The notes under the pieces were generated by a model. It worked only from the letters and a program-made list of their open reading frames with translations, ran no database searches and was not told the DNA's origin. 64,000 bases of DNA from NCBI GenBank assembly GCA_943331295.2, contig CALQLA020000011.1, positions 1-64,000 of the forward strand, given 5' to 3'. The translations under genes were made by a program, and so were the position numbers. The stretch comes from Bordetella parapertussis. GTDB taxonomy: Bacteria; Pseudomonadota; Gammaproteobacteria; Burkholderiales; Casimicrobiaceae. How positions within the stretch are numbered: the stretch's first letter is position 1; every line of letters begins with the position of its first letter. This document shows, one piece after another, positions 54,720-64,000 of the stretch.

Positions 54720-54794
54720 GGGCACGCCGTTTTCGACGGACCTGCCCGCGGCATCGCCGCCCGGTCCGGTAGAATGCCCCCTTTGCGCTGCAAC

Positions 54795-55460
54795 ATGACA
54801 CTCGTGCCCACGCTCACCATCGCCCTGTCCAAGGGCCGGATCTTCAACGAGACGCTGCCGCTGCTCGCGGCGGCGGGCATCGTGCCGGCCGAGGATCCCG
54901 AGACCTCCCGCAAGCTGATCATCGGCACCAACCTTCCCGGCGTGTCGGTCGTGATCGTGCGCGCGACAGACGTGCCGACCTACGTCCAGTACGGCGCGGC
55001 CGACCTGGGCGTCGCCGGCAAGGATGTCCTGCACGAGCACGGCGGCGGCGGGCTGTACCAGCCCCTCGACCTCGAGATCGGCAGGTGCCGGATGGCGGTG
55101 GCGACCCGGCGCGGCTACGACTGGGCGGGCACCGTGCAGCGCGGTGCGCGGATCCGCGTCGCGACCAAGTACGTCCGCATCGCGCGCGAGCATTTCGCCG
55201 CGAAGGGCATGCACGTCGACCTGATCGAGCTGTACGGCTCGATGGAACTGGCGCCGCTGTGCGGCCTCGCCGACGTCATCGTCGACCTGATCAGCACGGG
55301 CAATACGCTGCGCGCCAACGACCTGGTCGAGGTCGAGGCGATCATGCCGATCTCCTCGCGCCTGATCGCGAACCCGGCGGCGCTGAAGCTGAAGCGCGAC
55401 CGCGTGCAGCCGCTCATGGAAGCGCTGGCGAGGGCGGTCGCGCAGCGGAGGGGATCGTGA
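54795..55460 (+). CDS. hisG: ATP phosphoribosyltransferase, short form
   Basis: A 221-residue catalytic subunit for the first step of histidine synthesis. [32 protein letters not shown], and [36 protein letters not shown] are the family blocks. The C-terminal regulatory domain of long HisG is missing, so it should need HisZ, which is not in the window. ATG 54795 is chosen; an earlier in-frame start at 54774 adds 7 residues. TAGAAT at 54770-54775 could be a -10, so the his genes may have their own promoter. Confidence 0.96.
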   Translation: MTLVPTLTIALSKGRIFNETLPLLAAAGIVPAEDPETSRKLIIGTNLPGVSVVIVRATDVPTYVQYGAADLGVAGKDVLHEHGGGGLYQPLDLEIGRCRMAVATRRGYDWAGTVQRGARIRVATKYVRIAREHFAAKGMHVDLIELYGSMELAPLCGLADVIVDLISTGNTLRANDLVEVEAIMPISSRLIANPAALKLKRDRVQPLMEALARAVAQRRGS

Positions 55461-56785
55461 CCGCCGCCGCCGCCGGCGCGCCGCTGGCGCTCCGGCGCCT
55501 CGACACGGCCGACCCGGGCTTCGACGCCGCGCTGGCCGCGCTGATCGCGTTCGAGGCGGCGCAGGATCCCGCGATCGACACGACGGTGGCGGCGATCATC
55601 GACGACGTCCGCGCCCGCGGCGACGCCGCCGTGCTCGAGTACACGGCGCGGTTCGACCGCCTCCCTGCCGCGTCGGTCGCCGAACTCGAAGTGACGGCGG
55701 CCGAGATGCGCGCCGCGTTCGGCGCGCTGCCGGCGGCGCAGCGGGGGGCGCTGGAAACCGCGGCCCGGCGCATCCGCGCGTTCCACGAGCAGCAGACACT
55801 CGCGTCGTGGACGTGGACGGACGCCGACGGCTGCGAGCTGGGCCAGCAGGTCACGGCGCTCGACCGCGTCGGGCTCTACGTGCCGGGCGGCAAGGCGGCG
55901 TACCCGTCGTCGGTGCTGATGAATGCGATCCCGGCGCATGTCGCCGGCGTCGGCGAGATCGTGATGGTGGTGCCCACGCCCGACGGCGCGAAGAATCCGC
56001 TGGTGCTCGCCGCCGCGCACCTCGCGGGCGTGGACCGGCTGTTCATGATCGGCGGCGCGCAGGCGATCGCCGCGCTCGCCTACGGCACCGCGACCGTGCC
56101 GGCCGTCGACAAGATCTGCGGCCCCGGCAACGCCTACGTCGCCGCCGCCAAGCGGCGCGTGTTCGGCGCCGTCGGCATCGACATGGTCGCCGGCGTCTCC
56201 GAGATCCTGGTGATCGCCGACGGCAGCGCGAACCCCGACTGGGTCGCGATGGACCTCTTCTCGCAGGCCGAGCACGACGAGATGGCGCAGGCGATCCTGC
56301 TCTCCCCCGACGCCGCGTTCATCGCCGCCGTCGCGGCGAGCGCGCAGCGGCAGATCGCGGCGATGCCCCGGCGGGAGATCATCGCCGCCTCGTTCGCCGG
56401 TCGCGGCGCGCTGGTCAAGGTGCGCGATCTGGACGAGGCCTGCGCGATCTCCAACCGTGTCGCGCCCGAGCACCTCGAGCTCGCCGTCGCCGAACCGGAG
56501 GCGCTGCTGCCGAGGATCCGCCATGCCGGCGCGATCTTCATGGGCCACCACACGTCGGAGGCGCTCGGCGACTACTGCGCCGGACCCAATCACGTGCTGC
56601 CGACGGGCCGGACGGCGCGGTTCTCGTCGCCGCTCGGCGTCTACGATTTCCAGAAGCGCTCCAGCGTGCTGCGGATTCCCGCGCCGGCGGCGCACGAGTT
56701 GGGCGGCATCGCCGCCACGCTGGCCTTCGGCGAGGGCCTCGACGCGCACGCGCAGAGCGCGCTCTACCGCGTGGAGGGCGCGTGA
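55457..56785 (+). CDS. hisD: Histidinol dehydrogenase
   Basis: A 442-residue zinc enzyme for the last two oxidations of histidine synthesis. [50 protein letters not shown] and APEHLELAV are the conserved blocks; the catalytic Glu-His and zinc-binding Gln/His residues lie in these. Start is GTG 55457, overlapping the hisG stop, and the stop overlaps hisC (GTGA). Confidence 0.97.
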   Translation: MTAAAAGAPLALRRLDTADPGFDAALAALIAFEAAQDPAIDTTVAAIIDDVRARGDAAVLEYTARFDRLPAASVAELEVTAAEMRAAFGALPAAQRGALETAARRIRAFHEQQTLASWTWTDADGCELGQQVTALDRVGLYVPGGKAAYPSSVLMNAIPAHVAGVGEIVMVVPTPDGAKNPLVLAAAHLAGVDRLFMIGGAQAIAALAYGTATVPAVDKICGPGNAYVAAAKRRVFGAVGIDMVAGVSEILVIADGSANPDWVAMDLFSQAEHDEMAQAILLSPDAAFIAAVAASAQRQIAAMPRREIIAASFAGRGALVKVRDLDEACAISNRVAPEHLELAVAEPEALLPRIRHAGAIFMGHHTSEALGDYCAGPNHVLPTGRTARFSSPLGVYDFQKRSSVLRIPAPAAHELGGIAATLAFGEGLDAHAQSALYRVEGA

Positions 56786-57882
56786 ACGCCGCGGTTCCGC
56801 CGGTGCCGGCGTCCGCCGCGGCCATGATCGCGGCCGTCGTCCGGCCGGAGATCCGCGCGCTGTCGGCCTATGCGGTGGCGAAGCCCGGCGCTCTGATCAA
56901 GCTCGACGCCAACGAGAGCCCGTATCCGCTGCCTCCGGCACTGCAGGCGGCGATCGCCGCGGCGGTCGCCGCGGTGCCCGTCAACCGCTATCCCGATGCC
57001 GGCGCCGACCGGCTGGTCGCCGCGCTCTCCGCGTCGCTGGCGCTGCCCGAGGGCGCGGGCGTGATCCTCGGCAACGGCTCCGACGAGCTGATCGCGATGC
57101 TCACGACGCTGGTCGCGCAGCCGGGCGCGGCGATGCTGGTGCCCGAGCCGACGTTCGTGATGTACCGGATGAACGCGCTGTACAACGGGATGCGCTGCGT
57201 CGGGGTGCCGCTCCGGGCCGACCTGACGCTCGACGCCGACGCGATGCAGGCCGCCGTCGAACGCGAGCGGCCGGCGGTGACCTTCCTCGCTTCGCCGAAC
57301 AACCCGACCGGCAACCGCTTTGCCGCCGGCGACGTGGAACGCATCCTGCGCGCCGCGCCGGGGCTGGTCGTCGTCGACGAAGCCTACTGCGCGTTCGCCG
57401 ACGGCACGTTCCTGCCCCGCCTCTCCGAATTCGGCAACCTCGTCGTGCTGCGCACGTTCTCGAAGATCGGGATGGCCGCGCTGCGCCTGGGCTACGCGGT
57501 CGCCGCGAAGGAGTGGATCGCCGAGCTGAACAAGGTCAGGCAGCCGTACAACATCAACGCGCTGACGCAGGCGGCCGCCGAGGCCGTGCTGGCGGCACCC
57601 GAGGTCGTCGGCAACCACGTCGCGGCGATCCGCGCCGAGCGCGGCCGGCTGCTGCAAGCGCTGTCGGCAGGGCAGGGCCTGCACGTGTTCCCGACCGAGG
57701 CCAATTTCGTGCTGGTCCGCGTGCCGGACGGGCCGCGCTGGTTCCGGGAACTGCGCGACGCGGGCATACTCGTGAAGAGCTTCCACGGCGCGCATCCGCT
57801 GCTTGTCCACTGCCTGCGGATCACTGTGGGCACCCCTGACGAAAACGACGCGCTGATCGCGGCGCTCGGGAAAATCGCATGA
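56782..57882 (+). CDS. hisC: Histidinol-phosphate aminotransferase
   Basis: A 366-residue fold-type I PLP enzyme. [14 protein letters not shown] at the start, [20 protein letters not shown] and [17 protein letters not shown] with the PLP-binding Lys are visible. It transaminates imidazole-acetol phosphate. Start GTG 56782 overlaps hisD; the stop overlaps hisB. Confidence 0.96.
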   Translation: MNAAVPPVPASAAAMIAAVVRPEIRALSAYAVAKPGALIKLDANESPYPLPPALQAAIAAAVAAVPVNRYPDAGADRLVAALSASLALPEGAGVILGNGSDELIAMLTTLVAQPGAAMLVPEPTFVMYRMNALYNGMRCVGVPLRADLTLDADAMQAAVERERPAVTFLASPNNPTGNRFAAGDVERILRAAPGLVVVDEAYCAFADGTFLPRLSEFGNLVVLRTFSKIGMAALRLGYAVAAKEWIAELNKVRQPYNINALTQAAAEAVLAAPEVVGNHVAAIRAERGRLLQALSAGQGLHVFPTEANFVLVRVPDGPRWFRELRDAGILVKSFHGAHPLLVHCLRITVGTPDENDALIAALGKIA

Positions 57883-58484
57883 ACGCACCTGCCGCCCCCC
57901 GTTCCGCCCGCGTCGAGCGCAACACCGCCGAAACGCAGATCGTGGTCGAGATCGACCTCGACGGCACCGGTCGCGCCGAGCTCGCGACCGGCGTGCCGTT
58001 CCTCGACCACATGCTGGACCAGGTCGCGCGCCACGGCATGGTCGACCTCGTCGTCCGTGCGCGCGGCGACCTGCACATCGACGGCCATCACACGGTCGAG
58101 GACATCGGCATCACGCTGGGCCAGGCGTTCAGGGCGGCGGTCGGCGACAAGCGCGGGCTCGCGCGCTACGGCCACGCCTACGTGCCGCTCGACGAGGCGC
58201 TGTCGCGCGTCGTGATCGACCTCTCCGGCCGCCCGGGCCTCGAGTTCCACGTCGCGTTCACGCGGGCGATGATCGGCGCGTTCGACGTCGACCTGACGCA
58301 CGAGTTCTTCCAGGGCTTCGTCAACCACGCGCTGGTGACGCTGCACGTCGACAACATCCGCGGCGACAACGCCCACCACCAGGCCGAGACGGTGTTCAAG
58401 GCGTTCGCGCGCGCGCTGCGGATGGCGGTTGCCGCCGACCCGCGCGCGGCCGGCGTCGTCCCGTCCACCAAGGGCGCGCTCTGA
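57879..58484 (+). CDS. hisB: Imidazoleglycerol-phosphate dehydratase
   Basis: A 201-residue monofunctional enzyme with the manganese-binding histidine motifs: [13 protein letters not shown] and [16 protein letters not shown] in the first half and [21 protein letters not shown] and [17 protein letters not shown] in the second. It lacks the phosphatase half found in enteric HisB. Coupled to hisC by ATGA; hisH follows after 6 bp. Confidence 0.97.
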   Translation: MNAPAAPRSARVERNTAETQIVVEIDLDGTGRAELATGVPFLDHMLDQVARHGMVDLVVRARGDLHIDGHHTVEDIGITLGQAFRAAVGDKRGLARYGHAYVPLDEALSRVVIDLSGRPGLEFHVAFTRAMIGAFDVDLTHEFFQGFVNHALVTLHVDNIRGDNAHHQAETVFKAFARALRMAVAADPRAAGVVPSTKGAL

Positions 58485-58490
58485 CCGGCA

Positions 58491-59144
58491 ATGGCTGACA
58501 TCGCCGTCGTCGACTACGGGATGGGCAACCTGCGGTCGGTTGCCAAGGCGCTGCAGCACGTGGCGCCCGGCTGCGACATCGTCGTCAGCGCCGACCCGAA
58601 GGTCATCCTCGGTGCGGGGCGCGTGGTGCTGCCCGGGCAGAGCGCCATGCCCGACTGCATCCGCTGCCTCGACGAAAGCGGCCTCCGGTCGGTGGTGCTG
58701 GAGGCGGCGCGGACGCGGCCGTTCCTCGGCATCTGCCTCGGCCTGCAGATGCTGTTCGACCACAGCGAGGAAGGGCCGACGCCCTGCCTCGGCGTGCTGG
58801 GCGGGCGCGTCGTGCGCTTTCGCGACGCGGCGATGACGCTCCCGTCGGGCGTGCGGCTCAAGGTGCCGCACATGGGGTGGAGCCCCGTGCACCAGGCCGC
58901 GCCGCACCCGCTTTGGGCCGGCATCGCCGACGGCACGCGGTTCTATTTCGCGCATAGCTTCTACCCGCAACCGGACGACCCCGCGTTGACGGCCGCCACT
59001 GCCGACTATCCGGCGCCGTTTACTTGCGCGGTGGCACGGGCTAATATCTTCGCGACGCAATTCCATCCCGAGAAGAGCCAACGCGCAGGACTGCAACTCC
59101 TCGCCAATTTCGTAGTCTGGAACGGGACCGGCCCCGGCGCCTAG
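58491..59144 (+). CDS. hisH: Imidazole glycerol phosphate synthase, glutaminase subunit
   Basis: A 217-residue class I amidotransferase. The catalytic Cys is in FLGICLGLQMLFD, the His-x-Glu pair in FATQFHPEKSQRAG, and the oxyanion and start motif in VDYGMGNLRSV. It delivers ammonia to HisF. A 51-bp gap separates it from hisA. Confidence 0.97.
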   Translation: MADIAVVDYGMGNLRSVAKALQHVAPGCDIVVSADPKVILGAGRVVLPGQSAMPDCIRCLDESGLRSVVLEAARTRPFLGICLGLQMLFDHSEEGPTPCLGVLGGRVVRFRDAAMTLPSGVRLKVPHMGWSPVHQAAPHPLWAGIADGTRFYFAHSFYPQPDDPALTAATADYPAPFTCAVARANIFATQFHPEKSQRAGLQLLANFVVWNGTGPGA

Positions 59145-59195
59145 CGGCGCGTCGCCGCGTTCCGCCCGCGCCGTCCATCCGACCCCCCTGGACCC

Positions 59196-59930
59196 ATGCT
59201 GATCATTCCGGCGATCGATATCAAGGACGGCCATTGCGTCCGCCTCCGGCAGGGCGACATGCACTCGGCCACCGTATTCTCCGAGGACCCCGCGGCGATG
59301 GCGCAGCACTGGCTGGAGCTGGGCGCGCAGCGGCTGCACCTCGTCGACTTGAACGGCGCGGTCGCCGGCGTGCCCAGGAACGAGCACGCGATCCGCGAGA
59401 TCGTCAGCGTCATCGGCGAGGAGATTCCGATCCAGCTGGGCGGCGGCATCCGCGACCTCGAGACGATCGAGCGCTACCTCGACGATGGCATCACCTACGT
59501 GATCATCGGCACCGCCGCGGTGAAGAACCCGGGATTCCTGCAGGAGGCCTGCACGGCCTTTCCGGGGCACATCATCGTCGGGCTCGACGCCCGCGACGGC
59601 AAGGTCGCCACCGACGGCTGGTCGAAGATGACCGGGCACGACGTCGTCGACCTGGCCCGGAAGTTCGAGGACTACGGCGTGGAGGCCGTCGTCTACACCG
59701 ACATCGGCCGCGACGGCACGCTGACGGGCGTCAACGTCGAGGCGACGGTGAAGCTCGCGCGGAGCCTCAAGATCCCCGTCATCGCCTCCGGCGGCGTCGC
59801 CAACCTCGACTGCATCATCGACCTCGCCAAGTACGAGAACGACGGCATCGTCGGCGCGATCGCCGGCATGGCGCTGTACGAGGGCAAGCTCGATTTCAAG
59901 GCCGCGCTCGAGGCGGCCGGCGGCGCGTAG
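59196..59930 (+). CDS. hisA: Phosphoribosyl-ProFAR isomerase
   Basis: A 244-residue TIM barrel that opens the ribose ring of ProFAR. The general base Asp is in [18 protein letters not shown], and the second Asp in [22 protein letters not shown] and [11 protein letters not shown] are the phosphate loops. A perfect 11-bp hairpin lies after the gene and before hisF. Confidence 0.97.
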   Translation: MLIIPAIDIKDGHCVRLRQGDMHSATVFSEDPAAMAQHWLELGAQRLHLVDLNGAVAGVPRNEHAIREIVSVIGEEIPIQLGGGIRDLETIERYLDDGITYVIIGTAAVKNPGFLQEACTAFPGHIIVGLDARDGKVATDGWSKMTGHDVVDLARKFEDYGVEAVVYTDIGRDGTLTGVNVEATVKLARSLKIPVIASGGVANLDCIIDLAKYENDGIVGAIAGMALYEGKLDFKAALEAAGGA

Positions 59931-59940
59931 CCGGACCGCG

Positions 59941-59975
59941 GACGCGGGACGCCCCGGCTCCGGCCGTCCCGCGTC
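59941..59975 (+). other. Long perfect hairpin between hisA and hisF
   Basis: GACGCGGGACG (59941-59951) pairs perfectly with CGTCCCGCGTC (59965-59975) around a 13-nt loop that is itself GC-rich. It fills most of the 76-bp hisA-hisF gap, the largest break inside the his operon. There is no T run, so simple intrinsic termination is doubtful; RNA processing or partial attenuation is possible. Confidence 0.6.
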
Positions 59976-60006
59976 GCCGCGCCCGCGCCCTTCGCACAGA
60001 GAAAGC

Positions 60007-60764
<758 letters not shown>

Positions 60765-60768
<4 letters not shown>

Positions 60769-61157
60769 CGGCGCGCTGGCTCGACGCCGTGAAATGGACG
60801 GCCGACGGCCTGGTGCCGGCGATCGCGCAGGACGCCGGCAGCGGCCGGGTGCTGACGCTCGCCTGGATGAACCGCGAGGCGCTCGAGCGGACGCAGGCCA
60901 CCGGCGAAGTCCACTACTGGTCCCGCTCGCGCCGCGCGCTGTGGCGCAAGGGCGAGTCGTCGGGGCACGTCCAGAAGGTGCGCGAGATCCGGCTCGACTG
61001 CGACAGCGACGCGATCCTGGTCCTCGTCCTGCCGGTCGGCGGCATCAGCTGCCACACGGGGCGCGAGCGCTGCTTCTTCCAGCGGCTCGAAGGCGGCGAC
61101 TGGGTCGACGTCGAGCCGGTGCTGAAGGACCCGAAGGCGATCTACGGCCATGGCTGA
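60765..61157 (+). CDS. hisI: Phosphoribosyl-AMP cyclohydrolase
   Basis: A 130-residue zinc enzyme acting third in the pathway. [20 protein letters not shown], the metal-binding [10 protein letters not shown] and the [10 protein letters not shown] cysteines are present. It is separate from hisE rather than fused as in enteric bacteria, but the two genes overlap by 8 bp. Start GTG 60765. Confidence 0.97.
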
Positions 61158-61497
61158 CGCCACGCCGGGCGCGGCAGGGGAGGGCGACGTGCTGGCCCGC
61201 GTCGCCGCGACGATCGAATCGCGGAAAGGCGCCGATCCGGCGTCGTCCTACGTCGCCGCCCTGTTCGCCAAGGGCGGGGACGCGATCCTGAAGAAGATAG
61301 GCGAGGAAGCCACCGAGACGGTCATGGCCGCGAAGGACGGTGATAAACTGCGCATTGCGGCGGAAGTGGCGGATCTCTGGTTCCACTGTCTCGTGCTGCT
61401 GGCGCACCGGGGGCTCGGGCCCGAGGACGTCCTCCGCGAGCTGGCAAGGCGCGAAGGCCTGTCGGGCCTCGCGGAGAAGGCGGCGCGAAGGCCGTAG
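61150..61497 (+). CDS. hisE: Phosphoribosyl-ATP pyrophosphatase
   Basis: A 115-residue MazG-like pyrophosphohydrolase for the second pathway step. The helix motif [19 protein letters not shown] with its Glu cluster, and [18 protein letters not shown] with the metal-binding Glu-x-x-Asp, are visible. It closes the histidine gene run; the HIT gene follows after 46 bp with its own AAGGAG-like site. Confidence 0.96.
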   Translation: MADATPGAAGEGDVLARVAATIESRKGADPASSYVAALFAKGGDAILKKIGEEATETVMAAKDGDKLRIAAEVADLWFHCLVLLAHRGLGPEDVLRELARREGLSGLAEKAARRP

Positions 61498-61543
61498 CGG
61501 TCGCGCCCCGCGGCGCGACACCACAAGGAGCGGGGAACCCGGG

Positions 61544-61894
61544 ATGCAGGACTGCATTTTCTGCAAGATCGCGCGCGGCGAGTTGCCGGCGAAGACGGTG
61601 TACGAGGATGCCGACGTGATGGCGTTCCACGACATCCATCCGCAGGCGCCCGTGCATTTCATGGTGATCCCGAAACGGCACATCGCGTCGCTGGCGGACG
61701 CGACGATGGACGACGCGGGCGTATTGGGCAGGATGCTGGCGCTGACCGGCCGGCTCGCGCGCGAGCAGGGCTCGCCGGACGGCTTCCGCACCATCGTCAA
61801 CACCGGCCGCATCGGCCGTCAGGACGTGATGCACGTGCACATCCACGTCCTCGGCGGGTCGCAGCCGCTGGGGTCGATGCTGCCCCGCAACTGA
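61544..61894 (+). CDS. HIT-family (HINT-like) nucleotide hydrolase
   Basis: A 116-residue histidine-triad protein. [19 protein letters not shown] at the start and the catalytic [10 protein letters not shown] (His-x-His-x-His) near the end are the HINT signature. HINT enzymes hydrolyse nucleoside phosphoramidates. The place between hisE and tatA is conserved in Burkholderiales. Confidence 0.94.
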   Translation: MQDCIFCKIARGELPAKTVYEDADVMAFHDIHPQAPVHFMVIPKRHIASLADATMDDAGVLGRMLALTGRLAREQGSPDGFRTIVNTGRIGRQDVMHVHIHVLGGSQPLGSMLPRN

Positions 61895-61916
61895 ACGCGA
61901 AAGCGAGGAGAACGAC

Positions 61917-62156
61917 ATGGGTAGTCTCAGCATCTGGCATTGGTTGATCGTACTGGTCGTCGTGGTGCTCATTTTCGGCACCAAGAAGCTGCGCAACGTC
62001 GGCCAGGACCTGGGCGGCGCGGTGAAGGGCTTCAAGGAAGGCATGAAGGGCGCGGAAACCGAGGCGGATGCCGCCAAGGCCGCCGCCGACGCGCCGTCGC
62101 AGCAGATCTCCGGCCTCACGATCGACGCCGAAGTCAGGAAGGACAAGGTCTCGTAG
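61917..62156 (+). CDS. tatA: TatA, twin-arginine translocase pore subunit
   Basis: A 79-residue protein with one N-terminal transmembrane helix (about 7-20), the [24 protein letters not shown] hinge and amphipathic helix, and a charged tail. It forms the variable-size pore of the Tat system for folded proteins. An AGGAG ribosome site precedes the ATG. Confidence 0.96.
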   Translation: MGSLSIWHWLIVLVVVVLIFGTKKLRNVGQDLGGAVKGFKEGMKGAETEADAAKAAADAPSQQISGLTIDAEVRKDKVS

Positions 62157-62246
62157 AACGCCGCGCAGCGTCGCGCCCGGGTTCCGCACGCCTGACGCGC
62201 GGGTCCCGGATCGCGCCCTGCGCTTCGCGCTGCCAGTTCATTCCCC

Positions 62247-62798
62247 ATGTTCGACATCGGCTTCAGTGAAATCGTCGTCATCGCGGTCGTCGCGCTCGTC
62301 GTGATCGGTCCGGAGAAGCTGCCGAAGACCGCGCGCACGCTGGGCCACCTGTTCGGCCGGCTGCAGCGCTACGTGACCGACGTGAAGGCGGACATCAACC
62401 GCGAGATCGAGCTCGAGGAACTGCGCAAGCTGCAGCAGGAAGTGCAGACCGCGGCGAAGGCGATCGAGACATCGGTGACGTCCGCGGCGAACGAAGTCCA
62501 GTCGGGCGTGCGCGCGGTGGAGACGGAACTGAACGCGACCGCCGACGCCGCGAAGGCCGAGGCGCCGGCGACCGAGATGCTGCCGCTCGCGACGGCCACG
62601 GCCGAGCCGGCGCCGGTCACGTCGGCGGCCGCGGCCGATCCCGCAGCGGCGCCCGCCGCAGCGGCGCCCGCCGCCGTGCCCGAATCCCCGTCCGCACCGG
62701 CACCGGCGGCGGCGGTGGCCGCGCCCGCGCCCGGCGAACCCGCCGCGCCGGCCGAGCCCGCGCGCCAGGCGTCGCTGCCCGGCTTCGAGCGCGGTTGA
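62247..62798 (+). CDS. tatB: TatB, twin-arginine signal receptor subunit
   Basis: A 183-residue protein beginning MFDIGFSEIVVIAVVALVVIGPEKLP, the TatB transmembrane helix and hinge with the conserved Glu in the membrane. A long amphipathic helix follows (about 25-105), then an Ala/Pro-rich tail of about 75 residues. It works with TatC to bind signal peptides. It lies 90 bp after tatA. Confidence 0.95.
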   Translation: MFDIGFSEIVVIAVVALVVIGPEKLPKTARTLGHLFGRLQRYVTDVKADINREIELEELRKLQQEVQTAAKAIETSVTSAANEVQSGVRAVETELNATADAAKAEAPATEMLPLATATAEPAPVTSAAAADPAAAPAAAAPAAVPESPSAPAPAAAVAAPAPGEPAAPAEPARQASLPGFERG

Positions 62799-62865
62799 TG
62801 CATCCACCTTCCAGGCAATCGATGATGAGCACGCCGGCAACCGCCGCAGCAGCGGGGTCGCAGCA

Positions 62866-63651
62866 ATGAGCGCCCGCACGCCGGATCCGCAGGACGCCGC
62901 GCAGGAAACTTTCATCTCGCACCTGGTCGAGCTGCGCAACCGGCTGATGCGCGCGATCATCAGCGTGGTCGTCGTGCTGCTGTGCCTGCTGCCCTGGGCG
63001 AAGGACATCTACGCGGCGCTGGCCGCGCCGCTGCTCAAGGTGCTGCCGGCCGGCGCCTCGATGATCGCGACCGACGTCACGGGCACCTTCCTCGTGCCGC
63101 TCAAGGTGACGCTGATGGCGGCGTTCGTGATCGCGCTGCCGTACGTGATGTGGCAGATGTGGGCGTTCATTGCGCCCGGTCTCTACCACCACGAGAAGAA
63201 GCTCGCGGTGCCGGTGATCGTGTCGAGCTTCCTGTTCTTCCTGATCGGGATGTCGTTCGCGTACTTCCTCGTCTTCCCGATCGCGTTCGGGTTCTTCGCC
63301 GGCTACACGCCGCCCGGGGTGCAGATGATGACCGACATCGACAAGTACCTGTCGTTCGTCCTCACCATGTTCATCGCGTTCGGCCTGACGTTCGAGGTTC
63401 CGGTGATCGTGATCGTGCTGGTCCGCCTGCGCATCGTGAGCCTCGAGAAGCTGGCGTCGATCCGCTCCTACGTGATCGTCGGCGCGTTCGTGCTGGGCGC
63501 GATCTTCACGCCGCCCGACGTCGTGTCACAACTGCTGCTGGCGGTGCCGCTGTGGCTGCTCTACGAGCTGGGGATGCTGATGGCGCGGTTCATCGTCCCG
63601 CCGCCGCTCGACGAGGATGCGCCTGCCGCCGGGGAAAAGGGCACCGGCTGA
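62866..63651 (+). CDS. tatC: TatC, twin-arginine translocase core subunit
   Basis: A 261-residue protein with six transmembrane helices. FISHLVELRNRLMRA near the start is the conserved signal-binding N-terminus; LYHHEKKLAVP and the Glu in FGLTFEVPVIVIVLVRL are also family marks. The short gap after tatB and shared strand imply a tatABC transcript. REP-like elements follow. Confidence 0.96.
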   Translation: MSARTPDPQDAAQETFISHLVELRNRLMRAIISVVVVLLCLLPWAKDIYAALAAPLLKVLPAGASMIATDVTGTFLVPLKVTLMAAFVIALPYVMWQMWAFIAPGLYHHEKKLAVPVIVSSFLFFLIGMSFAYFLVFPIAFGFFAGYTPPGVQMMTDIDKYLSFVLTMFIAFGLTFEVPVIVIVLVRLRIVSLEKLASIRSYVIVGAFVLGAIFTPPDVVSQLLLAVPLWLLYELGMLMARFIVPPPLDEDAPAAGEKGTG

Positions 63652-63664
63652 GCACCGGTTGCGT

Positions 63665-63700
63665 GTAGCCCGGGTTGAGCGGCAGCGAAACCCGGGTGGA
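63665..63700 (+). repeat. REP-like palindrome, plus orientation
   Basis: Begins GTAGCCCGGGTTGAGCGGCA and ends AAACCCGGGTGGA. Its CCCGGGTT and AACCCGGG arms pair. It is the left half of an inverted pair between convergent tatC and the DegP-like gene. Confidence 0.88.
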
Positions 63701-63717
63701 GGCGCGAACGGGCTCGG

Positions 63718-63754
63718 TCCACCCGGGTTTCGCCTGCGCTCAACCCGGGCTACC
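63718..63754 (-). repeat. REP-like palindrome, minus orientation
   Basis: Begins TCCACCCGGGTTTCGCCTGC and ends AACCCGGGCTACC. Its reverse complement matches the copy at 63665 at nearly every position of 36. The two copies with a 17-bp spacer form a long cruciform-capable inverted repeat. Confidence 0.88.
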
Positions 63755-63839
63755 GGATGCGGTACCGATGGCGCGGTTCATCGTGCCGCCGCCGGACAGG
63801 GTCCCGGGGCAGGACAGGCCACGAGGCCGGATCGCTCCG

Positions 63840-64000
63840 CTACTGCTGCACCTTCGGCCGCTTGCCGACGGTGACCTCGACGTCCACCAGTTTCTTTTCC
63901 CGCCAGACCTTCACCTTGCTGACCGCGCCGGGCGGCAGCTCGGCGATGCGCGCGAGGAGCGCGGGGGTGTCGCGGGTCGGCTTGCCGTCGATCTCGACGA
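63840..64000 (-). CDS. DegP/HtrA-family serine protease, C-terminal part (cut by window edge)
   Basis: Only the last 53 or so codons are inside the window. They read VEIDGKPTRDTPALLARI, then PPGAVSKVKVWREKK and VTVGKRPKVQQ, stop TAG at 63840-63842. This is the end of a PDZ domain as in DegQ/DegS-type trypsin-like proteases. A htrA-type gene facing tatC is usual in Burkholderiales. The catalytic domain is not visible. Confidence 0.75.
   Translation of the reverse strand, partial: VEIDGKPTRDTPALLARIAELPPGAVSKVKVWREKKLVDVEVTVGKRPKVQQ

Overview
The window is very GC-rich (near 70% by eye), gene-dense chromosomal DNA with no phage, plasmid, IS, CRISPR, tRNA or rRNA signature. Several blocks are typical of Betaproteobacteria, most like Burkholderiales: ruvC-ruvA-ruvB-ybgC-tolQRA, rapZ-hprK-ptsN-hpf-rpoN-lptB-lptA-lptC-kdsC-kdsD, the mla cluster followed by an ABC exporter, a BolA-like gene and murA, then hisGDCBHAFIE-HIT-tatABC with a DegP/HtrA gene facing it. 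DksA has the one-cysteine zinc-finger remnant seen in this class. I cannot name the genus.

Layout. 1-3.6 kb: a tandem repeat, then a UbiD-family decarboxylase coupled to a D-glutamate-cyclase-like (DUF4392) gene, divergent from an IclR regulator with a nested palindrome between them. 3.6-6.6 kb: a HAD hydrolase, an AEC transporter and hslU. 6.8-10.3 kb: sodC, a degenerate sodC-like lipoprotein, fabI and a phytoene-desaturase-like oxidoreductase. 10.4-13.3 kb: rnpB RNA, pyrC, dksA, and a small membrane gene pair. 13.4-17.4 kb: a STAS protein, hslV (about 8 kb from hslU and on the other strand), a UbiH-type hydroxylase and dsbC. 17.5-20.3 kb: an SPFH protein with a C-terminal helix-turn-helix, a DUF4019 protein preceded by a translatable tandem repeat, and a zinc-ribbon membrane protein. 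20.3-28.1 kb: an SDR, a GNAT with a small exported protein, ferredoxin-NADP reductase, pepN, an FKBP isomerase and a PilZ-like protein. 28.1-34.3 kb: tolA/R/Q, ybgC, ruvB, ruvA, a HAD phosphatase, ruvC and yebC. 34.4-44.4 kb: gltS, a Lon-substrate-domain protein, rapZ-hprK-ptsN, hpf, rpoN, the lpt genes and kdsC/kdsD. 44.6-52.3 kb: a KefB-type antiporter, mlaFEDACB and an ABC exporter. 52.4-61.5 kb: ibaG/bolA, murA, queF and nine his genes. 61.5-64 kb: HIT, tatABC and the 3' end of a DegP-like protease.

Functional themes. Envelope building and upkeep dominate: lipopolysaccharide precursor supply (kdsC, kdsD) and transport (lptA/B/C), phospholipid recycling (mla), Tol, peptidoglycan (murA), Tat export and periplasmic folding (dsbC, FKBP, DegP). 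A regulatory core (rpoN, hpf, ptsN, hprK, rapZ) sits with them. Most genes are packed in operons with 1-8 bp overlaps, often ATGA or GTGA, implying translational coupling. No gene-free stretch exceeds 300 bp apart from the one holding rnpB.

The least conventional material is repeat DNA and a few unassigned gene groups. A repeat family with one 27-bp head occurs at 1-154 and, inverted, at 18.57-18.73 kb; both arrays start exactly on the stop codon of a gene and remain translatable. A second family of REP-like palindromes sits at intergenic positions. The UbiD/DUF4392/IclR locus and the SPFH-HTH/DUF4019/zinc-ribbon operon are the best candidates for incompletely described systems.
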